A DNA stretch of 64,000 nucleotides from GCA-2726245 sp035513655 (GCA_035513655.1 DATKBV010000544.1:1-64000), one strand, 5' to 3'. Shown: positions 53,152-61,940, numbered from the stretch's first letter. Translations and numbers: made by a program. The notes: generated from the letters alone by a model not told the origin.

Positions 53152-53267
53152 CCTCCAAGTCACCTCCAAGTTAACTCCGTTAGATCAGATCCGGAATTCT
53201 TCGGAAAATTCAACTCGCAAGTTGGCAATTTCGATTGCCGAATCGGAAAGCCTAGCGAGTTGGAGCC

Positions 53268-53531
53268 ATGTCTACCGCCGATCAACCTCATTTGACGGAT
53301 CGTGAGATCACAGCCGCCTTTGCAGATGCGAAGTGGGGGGCGGAATATCCGCCTGTCCTTTCTCTTGCTCAGGCAGCGAACCTACTCCAGGTCCCGCTCC
53401 AGACACTCTATCAGTGGCGCTCTCGCGGTTATCTGAAAGGTTGCTCACGTCGCGTCGGCAAACGCGTACTCGTGTTTCGCGATCGACTTCTCAAACGAGT
53501 ATTCAACGAAGGAATCAACAATGACACATGA
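53268..53531 (+). CDS. Excisionase-like helix-turn-helix protein
   Basis: 87 residues. The core LSLAQAANLLQVPLQTLYQW followed by R-S-R-G-Y-L-K-G is the MerR-type winged HTH of the excisionase (Xis/HTH_17) family. The end (VGKRVLVFRDRLLKRVF) is the usual C-terminal wing and helix. Proteins of this kind precede integrase genes in planctomycete integrative elements. It lies 142 bp from the right attachment repeat. It may direct excision of the island, but no intact integrase is seen in the window. Confidence 0.82.
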   Translation: MSTADQPHLTDREITAAFADAKWGAEYPPVLSLAQAANLLQVPLQTLYQWRSRGYLKGCSRRVGKRVLVFRDRLLKRVFNEGINNDT

Positions 53532-53673
53532 TCAGTCACCAGCCGGTGACGGACAGCAATACGAAAAGAACGGATTCAGATTCAGCACAAGCTCAGCACA
53601 ATCCCGAGGAGGATTAAAATGGTCAGATCGCAAAACAAACGCCATCAACGGGTTAAGAAGATAGCTTCAGGTC

Positions 53674-53691
53674 GAAGCGGAGGGCAAGGGA
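53674..53691. repeat. Right attachment-site-like direct repeat overlapping tRNA-Ser 3' end
   Basis: GAAGCGGAGGGCAAGGGA, identical to 3236-3253. It covers the last 14 nt of the tRNA gene (acceptor and T-stem) and 4 nt beyond. The tRNA stays intact because the element supplies the same sequence. Chance occurrence of an 18-nt match to a tRNA 3' end within one window is very unlikely. Confidence 0.75.
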
Positions 53692-53759
53692 TTCGAACCC
53701 TCAACCCCTTGCGGGGCGCCGCATTTCGAATGCGGTTGCTAACCATTCGCGTACCCTCC
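53678..53759 (-). tRNA. tRNA-Ser (anticodon CGA)
   Basis: Read on the minus strand from 53759. The acceptor stem GGAGGGT pairs with GCCCTCC, with discriminator G. The anticodon arm CCGCA-TTCGAAA-TGCGG gives anticodon CGA (Ser, UCG codons). The long variable arm CCCCGCAAGGGG is typical of class II tRNA-Ser, and the T-loop is TTCGAAT. No CCA is encoded. It appears intact and serves as the integration site of the island. Confidence 0.92.
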
Positions 53760-54154
53760 AGTTCCCTCTATGTTTACTCACCAAACCCGTTCGGGGCAAG
53801 ATGTCGTTACAACCGCTTACGGACCAACCGCACACTCGTTTGGTTCGCGACGCATCCCCGCTAGAGCCGCAATATTCGGAACGCACGGACCAATCGGAGG
53901 ATGCTGCGTGTTGAACGACTTGCGTTCGGCAGAACTGCTCCAGCCGGAACGTATCGCTCGCGATCTCGTGATGCTCGTAGGACGCAGCGCCGTCGCGCGA
54001 GATTTGCGGGTTCGTGGGGATGACCGTCATGTAATTGCGACAAGACTTTGTCTGTGAACGCATCGGTTGCTCGGACGATACGTTGCTTGTGGTTCGATGA
54101 GGTATCCCCCCGCTCAGCATCCTTGGGCTGAGCATCCTTGTGCTGAGGTGAGAC
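53760..54154. other. Spacer upstream of the 54155 gene with a short tandem repeat
   Basis: About 395 bp. It should contain the tRNA-Ser promoter (minus strand) and the promoter of the next gene. At about 54113-54147 a 15-17-bp unit, AGCATCCTTGGGCTG, is repeated in tandem with one change just before the ribosome binding site. Open frames here look like shadows. Nothing else was recognised. Confidence 0.4.
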
Positions 54155-54481
54155 ATGACGAAGAACTATCGAGTGGTGACGCGCGGTACCGACGGTTCGA
54201 TCCGGATTCGCGACTATGACAAGCCAGAACCTTTGTTGAAGATGCACAGCCAGATCGGGATCGAAGATAGCAGCACCGATCTATCACTGCGAGGGCAGCC
54301 GGTCTTTCGTGGACTTATCGGTCCCATGCCGGACGGCAAGGGCACCGTCCGCTATGAGTCGCCGGACGTGTTTGAGTCGCTGACAAAAGATTGGGCCTCC
54401 GCAAAGCCCGTACGCAGGACTCGCCGCCGTCGCGCTGCGGTGCCTATCGAGCAAAGTCTGGACACCTCCTCCGAAGCCTAG
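54155..54481 (+). CDS. Small hypothetical protein
   Basis: 108 residues from the ATG at 54155, with GAGGTGA 6-12 nt upstream. The first 60 residues carry alternating short strands and the last 35 are very basic (RRTRRRRAAV). No signal peptide, membrane segment or known motif was seen. The basic tail could contact nucleic acid. The clear ribosome binding site and amino acid composition support a real gene. Confidence 0.6.
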   Translation: MTKNYRVVTRGTDGSIRIRDYDKPEPLLKMHSQIGIEDSSTDLSLRGQPVFRGLIGPMPDGKGTVRYESPDVFESLTKDWASAKPVRRTRRRRAAVPIEQSLDTSSEA

Positions 54482-54591
54482 CAACCGTTGTCAGTCTTGC
54501 GCTGTTTTCGGAAAGGGCGAGATTCCAAATCGAGTTCGCAGCTCGAAGGGAACCTCGCCCTTCTCTATGTTGCGATCCCAGTTCGCCGGGC

Positions 54592-56124
54592 TCACGACAC
54601 GAGGATCGTGACAGGCCAGCGGCTGATCATTGCCATCTGACGGGCTTCTTCTAGCGACGGGACGAAGATGATACCAGCGTCCGTTGGCAACTCACTGAGA
54701 TCCACGTTGCCGACATGACGCCATTCACGTTCGAATGACCAATCCATCACGCGGCCACTCCGGCGGGCACCGCTTGTTCTCACTTGAAAGAACGGGCGAA
54801 TTTCCTCGTTCAGCGACTCCCAGAGTGCGTCGTCGCCATAACGCACTGGCGAGCAGCCTTGCTTTTCCAGCCACTCCCGGCAAATGCAAATTCCATACGG
54901 CTCGAAGTCCCATCGTGCGAGGTGCGGGCGAAAGGAACGAAGTTGTGGCAGTTCACGCAGCGGAACCGCTGTGAAACTGACGACCTTGGCAGCGCCCCGG
55001 ATCATGCGCGACGTGGCGACCAGGCGTTCAGTAGCGACGATTCGCCGAACCGCTGCAAACGCGGAGTGATCCGCCGTACCTGGAGTCAGTAAGAGTTCGT
55101 CCAGGTAGTCGATCTGGTGTTGGTCAGGCCAGCCGCCAGGTTGGGAGCGGGTGCAGTGAGTCAACCACTGCCAATTGCCGCTCGAAGGCAAATCGATGAT
55201 GCGCGATTGCTGACTTGGCGCACTCACGCGGGAATTGACCCGTTTGTGTCGAAGTGTTTCCAGAACGACCCAGCCAATGGCCCCCAGATCAAGTAGTTCG
55301 TCCGCCAGCTCACGATTGACAAGATCTTCGCCAAGTGCGATGAACACGCTCGCCGTTGGCCAGCACGGATCATTCAACCGAGCGCGAACGAGCGTCTCCA
55401 AGTGCCCGCCGCGACGAAGATGGAAGACCAAAAGTCGGTCGGCTGACGACACGACAGCCCGGTCACGAACCGGCAGGTTCGCAACCGGGCAGGGATCCGT
55501 GGATTCATCGAGCGTAGACCAGATCTCGGGCGACACGTAGACTTGATGGATCGTGGAATCGTACATCGTGTCGGCCTGGCGAATTCGTTGGAACCAAGCG
55601 TTGATCGACTCTGCTTTCCCCGGACAAATCATCGAGACGACGCGAACACCAAACAGCTCGGCGGCTCGGCGGACGAACGGATCTGTGGTCGTTTCCGCCG
55701 CAGTCAACAAAACATCTTGGTCGCGATTAATCTTCGAACACGCGGCACGAAAGACGGTGAACCAGTCAGCTTGCGTATCCAGTCGCTGGCCAAGACGAGA
55801 ACTCACGAGTCCGATCTGCAAGCCGCTTGGTCGACCGTGTGGCCACCAGAGAAGCCGCTCGCCGAGCCAGTGGTTTTCCCTGGCCGACGTTGCGTTCAGC
55901 GAAGTGAGCTGTGCTCCCTGAGCGATTTGCTTCGCGAGCCAGACCTGCGTCCTCTCGGCACGGCGACGTGCGTTGGCTGGAAGCGCCGCAAGCTCGTGGG
56001 AATCCCAGGCACTCTGAATGCGCGGCAGCAGGTCATCGAGAAACTGGCAGCCAAATTGCCCGCCGACGGGCAACCAACCAGCCTCATATAACACCTGCCC
56101 AAGCTGAGTCTGCTGAAGCGACAT
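54592..56124 (-). CDS. Hypothetical protein with an AbiGi/DUF2971-like C-terminal region
   Basis: 510 residues, soluble. The C-terminal 170 residues follow the AbiGi/DUF2971 pattern: KVVSFTAVPL, then F-E-P-Y-G-I-C-I, P-V-R-Y, and D-W-S-F-E-R-E-W-R. Proteins of this group include abortive-infection factors. The N-terminal half has a Rossmann-like segment (IGLVSSRLGQRLD, DVLLTAAETTTDPFVRRAAE, GVRVVSMI) that could be a nucleotide-sensing SLOG-type domain. That would make it a two-part sensor-effector defence protein, but both assignments are by eye. It ends in IIFVPSLEEARQMA. It lies just outside the island, next to the tRNA. Confidence 0.6.
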   Translation of the reverse strand: MSLQQTQLGQVLYEAGWLPVGGQFGCQFLDDLLPRIQSAWDSHELAALPANARRRAERTQVWLAKQIAQGAQLTSLNATSARENHWLGERLLWWPHGRPSGLQIGLVSSRLGQRLDTQADWFTVFRAACSKINRDQDVLLTAAETTTDPFVRRAAELFGVRVVSMICPGKAESINAWFQRIRQADTMYDSTIHQVYVSPEIWSTLDESTDPCPVANLPVRDRAVVSSADRLLVFHLRRGGHLETLVRARLNDPCWPTASVFIALGEDLVNRELADELLDLGAIGWVVLETLRHKRVNSRVSAPSQQSRIIDLPSSGNWQWLTHCTRSQPGGWPDQHQIDYLDELLLTPGTADHSAFAAVRRIVATERLVATSRMIRGAAKVVSFTAVPLRELPQLRSFRPHLARWDFEPYGICICREWLEKQGCSPVRYGDDALWESLNEEIRPFFQVRTSGARRSGRVMDWSFEREWRHVGNVDLSELPTDAGIIFVPSLEEARQMAMISRWPVTILVS

Positions 56125-56274
56125 GGTCGACAGGGACGCGAAGTGCTGCCCGCCCGAGAACGACTAAAAAACATTGCCGAGAAATCCTAGTGCGACCATG
56201 TAGTTCTATCACGCACTCGACGACGGTCAACATAAAACAGAGCCTGCCGCAGTAGAACCACCAAGAAATAAAAA

Positions 56275-56361
56275 GACCTCTCCAGGTGGGGCAGAAACCT
56301 GAAGAGGCCTAGAAGTGGTGTCTCCGCCAAGTGGGGCAGTAACTTGGCATGAGTGGAGACA
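56275..56361. ncRNA. Candidate structured RNA: two tandem hairpins with the same GGGGCAG loop
   Basis: Hairpin 1 (56275-56309) pairs GACCTCTCCAGGT with ACCTGAAGAGGCC around a GGGGCAGAA loop. Hairpin 2 (56319-56361) pairs TGTCTCCGCCAAGT with AACTTGGC...GGAGACA around a GGGGCAGT loop. The stems differ in sequence but keep pairing, while the loop G-T-G-G-G-G-C-A-G is the same in both. On the minus strand hairpin 1 is followed by TTTTTATTT, like an intrinsic terminator. The element lies in a 410-bp spacer between divergent genes (54592-56124 minus, 56538 plus). It could be a regulatory leader or a small RNA. No known class was recognised. Confidence 0.5.
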
Positions 56362-56537
56362 TGTCAGATATCTAACTCCCTCATTGTGCCGTTGAGCGAG
56401 AGAATGTCAAGCGGCTAATTCAAAAATTCCGGGTAGCTTTTACACAAGTTCTCCTTGACTTGGCAACTCGACTTGAGGACAATCCGAACCCCGCAATAAC
56501 ACGTTTGCGCATCTTCACCATTTCATCTATTTTAAAC

Positions 56538-57449
56538 ATGGTAAGACTCTTTCTTTTCGCCTTCCCGCTTCTTCTCTTGTTGGCTTCCAACACCAGCATG
56601 GGCCGGGATATCTTCGTTGACAATATTGCTGGCGACGATCGACGCGATGGGACAACCGCGCAGACCAGCGGTCGGGCGGGTGGCCCCGTGCGATCATTGC
56701 GAAGGGCGTTGGAATTGGCGGAAGGTTCGGATCGGGTCATCTTGTCGGATACGGGCGAGCCGTACCGCGAAAGCGTCACGCTGCAAGCTGGGAAGCACAC
56801 AGGGATCGCGGCGCGGCCCTTCACGATTATTGGAAACGGTGCCACGCTTGATGGTTCCGCACCGGTTCCCCAGGATGCGTGGGAACATATCGAAGGCGAT
56901 GTCTTTCGCTTCCGCGCGCCTCGTACCAACTTTCAGATCCTGTTTCTCGATGGCAAACCGCTGGCACGGCATTTTGTGAATCGCGAGACTGGCTTTCCTG
57001 ACCTGCAAACGCTGGAATGGTGTCTGTTTGATCGGCACGTGTACTTCTGTGTCGAGAAAGACAAGCTGCCGCGGCAATACGACTTGTCGCACACTTCTTT
57101 ACCCGTTGGGATCACGCTTTACGAGGCTCGCAACATCTTGATTTCGGACTTGGTCGTTCAAGGGTTTCAGCTTGATGGGTTGAACGCGCACGACAGCGTT
57201 TTTGATGCGACTTTTGTCGGTCTGACTTGTCGAGGCAATGGACGCAGCGGCATCTCGGTCGGCGGGGCATCTCGGGTCAAGATCATCGCATGCCTGGTTG
57301 GTAATAACGGAGCCGCGCAAGTTCGTACGGAAGGTTTCTCTCGTACGGAAATACTCAACTGCGATCTTGTTGAATCGGCGAATGCCCCAGCGGTCGATCG
57401 CGAAGGCGGATTGGTATCGGTGATCGCGGATGACGTGCCGGGATCGTAA
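56538..57449 (+). CDS. Secreted right-handed beta-helix protein, short
   Basis: About 303 residues from the ATG at 56538, which begins a clear signal peptide (MVRLFLFAFPLLLLLASN). No ribosome binding site is obvious. The start of the mature protein has D-I-F-V-D-N-x-x-G-D-D-x-R-D-G, the DUF1565/PbH1 opening, with later strands such as V-T-L-Q-A-G-K-H. The family often acts on polysaccharides, but no catalytic residues can be assigned. It resembles the protein at 1-1313 in design. It is short for a beta-helix enzyme and ends soon after a few coils, so it may be a truncated version. Confidence 0.75.
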   Translation: MVRLFLFAFPLLLLLASNTSMGRDIFVDNIAGDDRRDGTTAQTSGRAGGPVRSLRRALELAEGSDRVILSDTGEPYRESVTLQAGKHTGIAARPFTIIGNGATLDGSAPVPQDAWEHIEGDVFRFRAPRTNFQILFLDGKPLARHFVNRETGFPDLQTLEWCLFDRHVYFCVEKDKLPRQYDLSHTSLPVGITLYEARNILISDLVVQGFQLDGLNAHDSVFDATFVGLTCRGNGRSGISVGGASRVKIIACLVGNNGAAQVRTEGFSRTEILNCDLVESANAPAVDREGGLVSVIADDVPGS

Positions 57450-57495
57450 CGATTCCTAGGCGTTCGTATCGTCTTGGACGCACGTATCGTCCGGA

Positions 57496-57595
57496 GAGGC
57501 TGTGAAAAAATTGGGACAGGCACCTCGCAGCTACGCGAAATCCTTGCAAAACACCGACATCCGCTCGGAGCCAGTCCCATTTTTTTCACAGCCTC
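57496..57595. repeat. MITE-like inverted repeat at the end of the 57586 gene
   Basis: The arm at 57496-57524 (GAGGCTGTGAAAAAATTGGG and on) and the arm at 57567-57595 (ending TTTTTTTCACAGCCTC) are near-perfect inverted repeats of 29 bp with three differences, enclosing 42 bp. Elements with GGGACAGGCACC and GGAGCCAGTCCC arms are common in planctomycete genomes. The right arm overlaps the last codons of the 57586-58668 gene, so the element supplies its stop region. It may also act as a bidirectional terminator. Confidence 0.7.
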
Positions 57596-58668
57596 GGAGC
57601 GCACTGGGCCTTCTTGATGACCTCCCGCACCTCGCGCCGCGAAGTCCAATAGAAGACAATGCCGACGAAGGCGATCACGATCGTCACCATTCTGAATGCC
57701 AATGCGACCAGTACTCCGATGACCTCTCCGGGGCCGTTTATCGGGACATAGATGTACAGTTTCTCCATCGCGAACTCGAAAGTACCAAGTCCACCAGGCA
57801 TGAATGGAATTGCACCAGCCACATTGCTCAGGGGTACGATGATCATGTGCTCGCCAAGCGTCGGAGTCCGGCCAAACAATCCTCGAGCGATCAGGAAGAT
57901 CGACAGCGCGAGCATCGCGTGGACTCCCATGCTCATGACCAGGATCACTCCCATGACGTCATACCGGCTACGAAACATGCGAACCGATTCGATCAAGCGT
58001 CCGATCGTGTGACCGACTTTCGGGAGACCTGTCACGAATTCGGCAAGACTGCCGCGAGTGAAGCCGGGGACGAGGATCGTCATGATGCAGACGGCTCCGA
58101 CCGCGGTCGCAATGAGCGTCGCGTTGCAGATTGCCGACAGCGCCGCGGTCGACTTCGAAACACTTCCGAGCAGAATTGCCGCACTCGTGATAAGCAACAG
58201 GGCGTACAGTCCGATGACTCGATCAACCACCACCGTGGCGACCGCTTCCGCGCGGCGATTGGATTGCTCGCGGGCGATGAAGACGGCTTTGAATAAATCG
58301 CCACCGACACTTCCGATGCCGACGAAATTCAAGAGGAAACCCAAGAACCCCAACCGAAATGCGTCCCGCAACCGAAAGGGAATATGCAACGTTCGGACCA
58401 AGAGATACCAGCGGACGAAGGTAATACAGACCGCCAACAGGGCAACCGCAAATGCCAGTCCGAGCATTCCCCAATCCTTCGGGCGATCTCGTAGATGACG
58501 CAAATCTTTCGGATCGACCGACGCGAGCAGCCAAATGATGATCGCTAGCGGCAGCAGGATCTTGAGCAGCGTGATGAGGGTCTTCTTCAAGTCTGTCTCC
58601 GCAGCCGCGAAGGGAATCGCACAAAGGGGTTCGAAAACACCGGGGTTGGAATACATCACGCCTGTCAT
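57586..58668 (-). CDS. LPG-synthase-TM/AglD-type flippase-like membrane protein
   Basis: 360 residues with about eight membrane segments. The signature of the lysylphosphatidylglycerol-synthase transmembrane/YbhN family is present: F-V-G-I-G-S-V-G-G-D-L-F-K-A, then VVVDRVIGLYALL, and P-G-G-L-G-T-F-E near the C-terminus. The family is linked to lipid or glycolipid translocation, but the substrate is unknown. The start at 58668 is the first of several possible Met. The 3' end lies inside an inverted repeat, which may have replaced the original last codons. Confidence 0.85.
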   Translation of the reverse strand: MTGVMYSNPGVFEPLCAIPFAAAETDLKKTLITLLKILLPLAIIIWLLASVDPKDLRHLRDRPKDWGMLGLAFAVALLAVCITFVRWYLLVRTLHIPFRLRDAFRLGFLGFLLNFVGIGSVGGDLFKAVFIAREQSNRRAEAVATVVVDRVIGLYALLLITSAAILLGSVSKSTAALSAICNATLIATAVGAVCIMTILVPGFTRGSLAEFVTGLPKVGHTIGRLIESVRMFRSRYDVMGVILVMSMGVHAMLALSIFLIARGLFGRTPTLGEHMIIVPLSNVAGAIPFMPGGLGTFEFAMEKLYIYVPINGPGEVIGVLVALAFRMVTIVIAFVGIVFYWTSRREVREVIKKAQCAPRL

Positions 58669-58859
58669 TCAAGCAAGGCGGAAATGCTCGCCAAATGCTC
58701 GTCAGGCGATGCTAGCATCGGCCGCTACTGTCGGCCAAGGTATTTCCGTATAGTTTGCCGTCAATCGATCTAGGTCCGCCGAGCGGGATGTGTTAGTTTA
58801 CTGCCCCGCTATCTGTCAACGGACGACGTTCGATTGCAAACTACCCAAGGAGGGGTCCT

Positions 58860-61800
58860 GTGCAAATCAGAAACATTCGGCTTAGTCGTTTCGGAGCTTG
58901 CTCCGATCTATCTCTTGACTCTCTGACGGAGGGCGTCAATGTCATTCACGGACCAGCTGGATCGGGGAAGGCGACACTGTCTCGTTTCGTTCGCTCGATC
59001 CTGTACGGTTTCGATGATGCAACGCGACGGCAATACTTACCTGTCGAATCGCAAGGTTTTGGCGGAAGTCTGAAGATTCGAACTCCAGCAGGCAACCAGA
59101 CGATCACTCGCCTTGATGATGGGACGCGTGAAGGCCGTCTGACGATCGAACGAGAAGACGGCACGGTCCTTCCACGCCATCACACTCTCGATGCGATCGC
59201 GGCGGTTTCGGAGTCGACCTTTGATCGGATCTATGCAGTCGACTATCGCCGCCGCCCAGGGATCGGCGCTTTGATCGAAGAAGCCCACGCGTGTGGTCTC
59301 GACCTGCTCGGGCACGCGGTCGATTTCGAGCGACTTTCCGTCCTGGAACAGCAGCTGCGCCAGCAACGCGATTGTCTGGCGACCGTTCCTCGCGTGCAGG
59401 CATCGCATGACGAACTGTGCCGCCGCCGCGTGGAGTTGTTACGCGTGATCGGCGAACTGGAAACGGCTCTCGCGGATCAGCCCGACGAACAGACTCTTAC
59501 CGCTCCGATCAAGCGACTCGAAGGCCAGCTTCACGAGTGGCAGGCGGAATTGCGAAAGTTGCAGGGCGAATTGAACGTCGCCCAACAGCGCCGACAACAA
59601 ATCTTGGCGGGTCGCGATGCCGAGCCGAAGACACGTTATATCGACGCTCCTCAGATCCAGGAGCTGAACGAACTAGTCGCCCAACTCGAGCGCTGGCAGA
59701 ACACGCTTCGCGAGATCACAATCCGGCGGCAGTCCCTCGAAGTGAAGGCCGAGCAGTTTGGCTTGCGGGAGCCCCCAGGCGCGCCTCGCCGGTGTTTAGG
59801 CGACATCGAATCACAGCTCGATGACGCCCAGTCCTCGCTGGCCAAACTCAACGAGTCGGCGCACTACGAGGGACGCGAAATCCAAGTGTTGTTTACCGAA
59901 GTCCTGGCCGGTTTGCGAGCAAATGTTTATCGGCTCTGTAACCAGCTGAACGATTGGGAGACAACGGCGGAATATCGCGAGTGGACTGCCCAGTCCAAGG
60001 ATTTGATTCGCTGCGAGTCCGAACTGCGCCTTGCCATCCAGGGTGCGACAGCCCGCAAGGAATCCCTAAAACGCGAGATCGAAGAAGCGTTTGGTGAGGA
60101 TGCCGTCGCTCTCGCGGCGTGGAATCACACGTACTGCGAGTGTGCCGAGCACCCACCACTACGCACCGAGAAACTCGCCACCGAGATTCGCTCCGATTGG
60201 GAACTGGAGTTGGCTGTTGTTTCTTCGGAAATCGCGGGACTTGAGCGACGCCAAGATCGCCTAGTCGCTGATGTGAATGATATCGAGTCGGAACTGGCGG
60301 ACGCGCATGCCCAGTTGCGGCTGCTGGATCACGTCGAGCTGTTGGATCAGTTGGATGCAAAGCGCGCCGAATTGCGTCGAGCCGAACAGAACCTTCGCGA
60401 CGCGGATCGACGCCGACAACTCTTGGCGGAGATCGCAGCCAGCGAGGAAGCGATCGCCGAATTCCGAGCGAACTCGCGAACATCTTCGCTCGTTTCGGAT
60501 GCTGCCGAGTACCTGCGGCGGTTGACCGCGGGCGACCTGCGCAAGATCGAGGTCGCTGCGAACGAGCAGGTGTGGGTTGTCGACGAGCATGGCCGCCGAC
60601 GCGCGTATCACCAACTGAGCGACGGTGGCCGTGATCTGGTTTACTTGAGCATCTGCCTGGCTTTGGTCGAAGGCTTTAAAGCGCGCGGCGTACATGTCCC
60701 GATGATCGTCAGCGGAGCGTTGACGCACGTCGACTCGAAGAATGTCCCGGAAGCCGCCGAGTTATTACGAGACTTCGCGGCACGTGGTCACCAGATCTTG
60801 TTGTGTACGCGACACGAACACGTAGCCAGCGTCTTCCGTCTATTGAATGTTCCGGTGCGGACACTCGAACAGGTTGCCTTGCCGTCTGCCAAGCTAACGA
60901 AAGTCGAACCGCCACAAACCGGCGACTCGGCGCTCGAGACGACCGTCGATGACGATCAAGACAAAGGAACTGCCTTCACGCTGTCCGAGCATAACCCAAT
61001 CGAAGCGGTTCCGGCGATCGACGCCACGAACGCCACGCGACTGCGAAAGATTGGTGTCCTGCGAGTCGGCGACCTGTTGCGTTTGTCGGCGAAGTCCGGT
61101 GCCGCCGAGTTGCAGGAGTATGGAATTACGGTCGATCAGATTGTTTCCTGGAAAGCACAATCGAAGCTCCTGTGCGAAGTGCCGCGCCTGCGCGGCTATG
61201 ACGCGAGAATACTTGTGGCCTGTGGCATCACAGAACCTGAGCAACTCTATCGGTTGAGTCCCGCCGAACTGCGGGCGATTGTGCGAGACATGGCGGCCAG
61301 CAGCAATGGCCAAGCCCTGCTTCTATCCGGCACGGAGTTCGAGTTGTCGCGCGTCGCCGATTGGATTGGAACACACGGCACCACTTCGCCGACAGGGCGT
61401 TCCGGGTCATCGCGAGGCAGCCGTCGAACATCTGGTCGAGACGGACACCCGTCTCGCGATCAAAACCCCGACGTCGTCAAAATGCGGTCTGCCGATTCCG
61501 AGTGGAAGTTCTATCTTGGTCGAGAGCATTCCGTTGTCGACGCGCCTTCGATCGGTGCCCGTACTGCCGAACGATTGGAGGCCATTGGCATCCATACGGT
61601 TTCTGACTTTTTGAAAGCCGATCCCCAATCGATTTCCAAACAACTCGAAGTTAAACGCTTTACGCCCCAAGTCGTCACCCAATGGCAGCAACAGACCGAA
61701 CTGGCTTGTCGGGTGCCGCAACTGCGCGGCCACGACGCTCAGATTCTGGTGGCTCTGGATATCACCAACGTCGAAGAGTTGGCCGCCTGTGATCCGCAAG

Positions 61801-61940
61801 CACTATGGACATTGGTCGAGCCATTTGTGGAAACAAAAGAAGGCAAGCGCATCATCCGCAATGGCAAAACACCGGATCTGCAAGAAGTAATCGACTGGGT
61901 TCAGTGGGCTCAAGCCTCTCGTCAGCTGACCGCCGCGTGA
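58860..61940 (+). CDS. SMC/YhaN-like ATPase with degenerate motifs fused to two DUF4332 modules
   Basis: 1026 residues from the GTG at 58860, with AAGGAGG upstream. The N-terminus reads RNIRLSRFGACSDLSLDSL and G-P-A-G-S-G-K-A-T-L (Walker A with Ala in place of Ser/Thr). Residues 170-560 are coiled coil. A signature-like LSDGGRDLVYLSICLAL follows near 590. The Walker B position is PMIVSGALTHVDS, lacking the usual D-D/E, so hydrolysis may be impaired. From about 715 come two DUF4332 helix-hairpin-helix units, each with I-x-A-x-x-A-x-R-L-x-x-I-G and Q-I-V-S-W/V-V-T-Q-W plus V-P-x-L-R-G. DUF4332 fusions are common in planctomycetes. A DNA-related role is likely but undefined. Confidence 0.82.
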   Translation: MQIRNIRLSRFGACSDLSLDSLTEGVNVIHGPAGSGKATLSRFVRSILYGFDDATRRQYLPVESQGFGGSLKIRTPAGNQTITRLDDGTREGRLTIEREDGTVLPRHHTLDAIAAVSESTFDRIYAVDYRRRPGIGALIEEAHACGLDLLGHAVDFERLSVLEQQLRQQRDCLATVPRVQASHDELCRRRVELLRVIGELETALADQPDEQTLTAPIKRLEGQLHEWQAELRKLQGELNVAQQRRQQILAGRDAEPKTRYIDAPQIQELNELVAQLERWQNTLREITIRRQSLEVKAEQFGLREPPGAPRRCLGDIESQLDDAQSSLAKLNESAHYEGREIQVLFTEVLAGLRANVYRLCNQLNDWETTAEYREWTAQSKDLIRCESELRLAIQGATARKESLKREIEEAFGEDAVALAAWNHTYCECAEHPPLRTEKLATEIRSDWELELAVVSSEIAGLERRQDRLVADVNDIESELADAHAQLRLLDHVELLDQLDAKRAELRRAEQNLRDADRRRQLLAEIAASEEAIAEFRANSRTSSLVSDAAEYLRRLTAGDLRKIEVAANEQVWVVDEHGRRRAYHQLSDGGRDLVYLSICLALVEGFKARGVHVPMIVSGALTHVDSKNVPEAAELLRDFAARGHQILLCTRHEHVASVFRLLNVPVRTLEQVALPSAKLTKVEPPQTGDSALETTVDDDQDKGTAFTLSEHNPIEAVPAIDATNATRLRKIGVLRVGDLLRLSAKSGAAELQEYGITVDQIVSWKAQSKLLCEVPRLRGYDARILVACGITEPEQLYRLSPAELRAIVRDMAASSNGQALLLSGTEFELSRVADWIGTHGTTSPTGRSGSSRGSRRTSGRDGHPSRDQNPDVVKMRSADSEWKFYLGREHSVVDAPSIGARTAERLEAIGIHTVSDFLKADPQSISKQLEVKRFTPQVVTQWQQQTELACRVPQLRGHDAQILVALDITNVEELAACDPQALWTLVEPFVETKEGKRIIRNGKTPDLQEVIDWVQWAQASRQLTAA

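Noticed and set aside
53619..53864. An 81-codon plus-strand gene
   Set aside because: After the repeat it reads through the antisense strand of the tRNA-Ser. Only its first 18 codons, up to the attachment core, may be meaningful.
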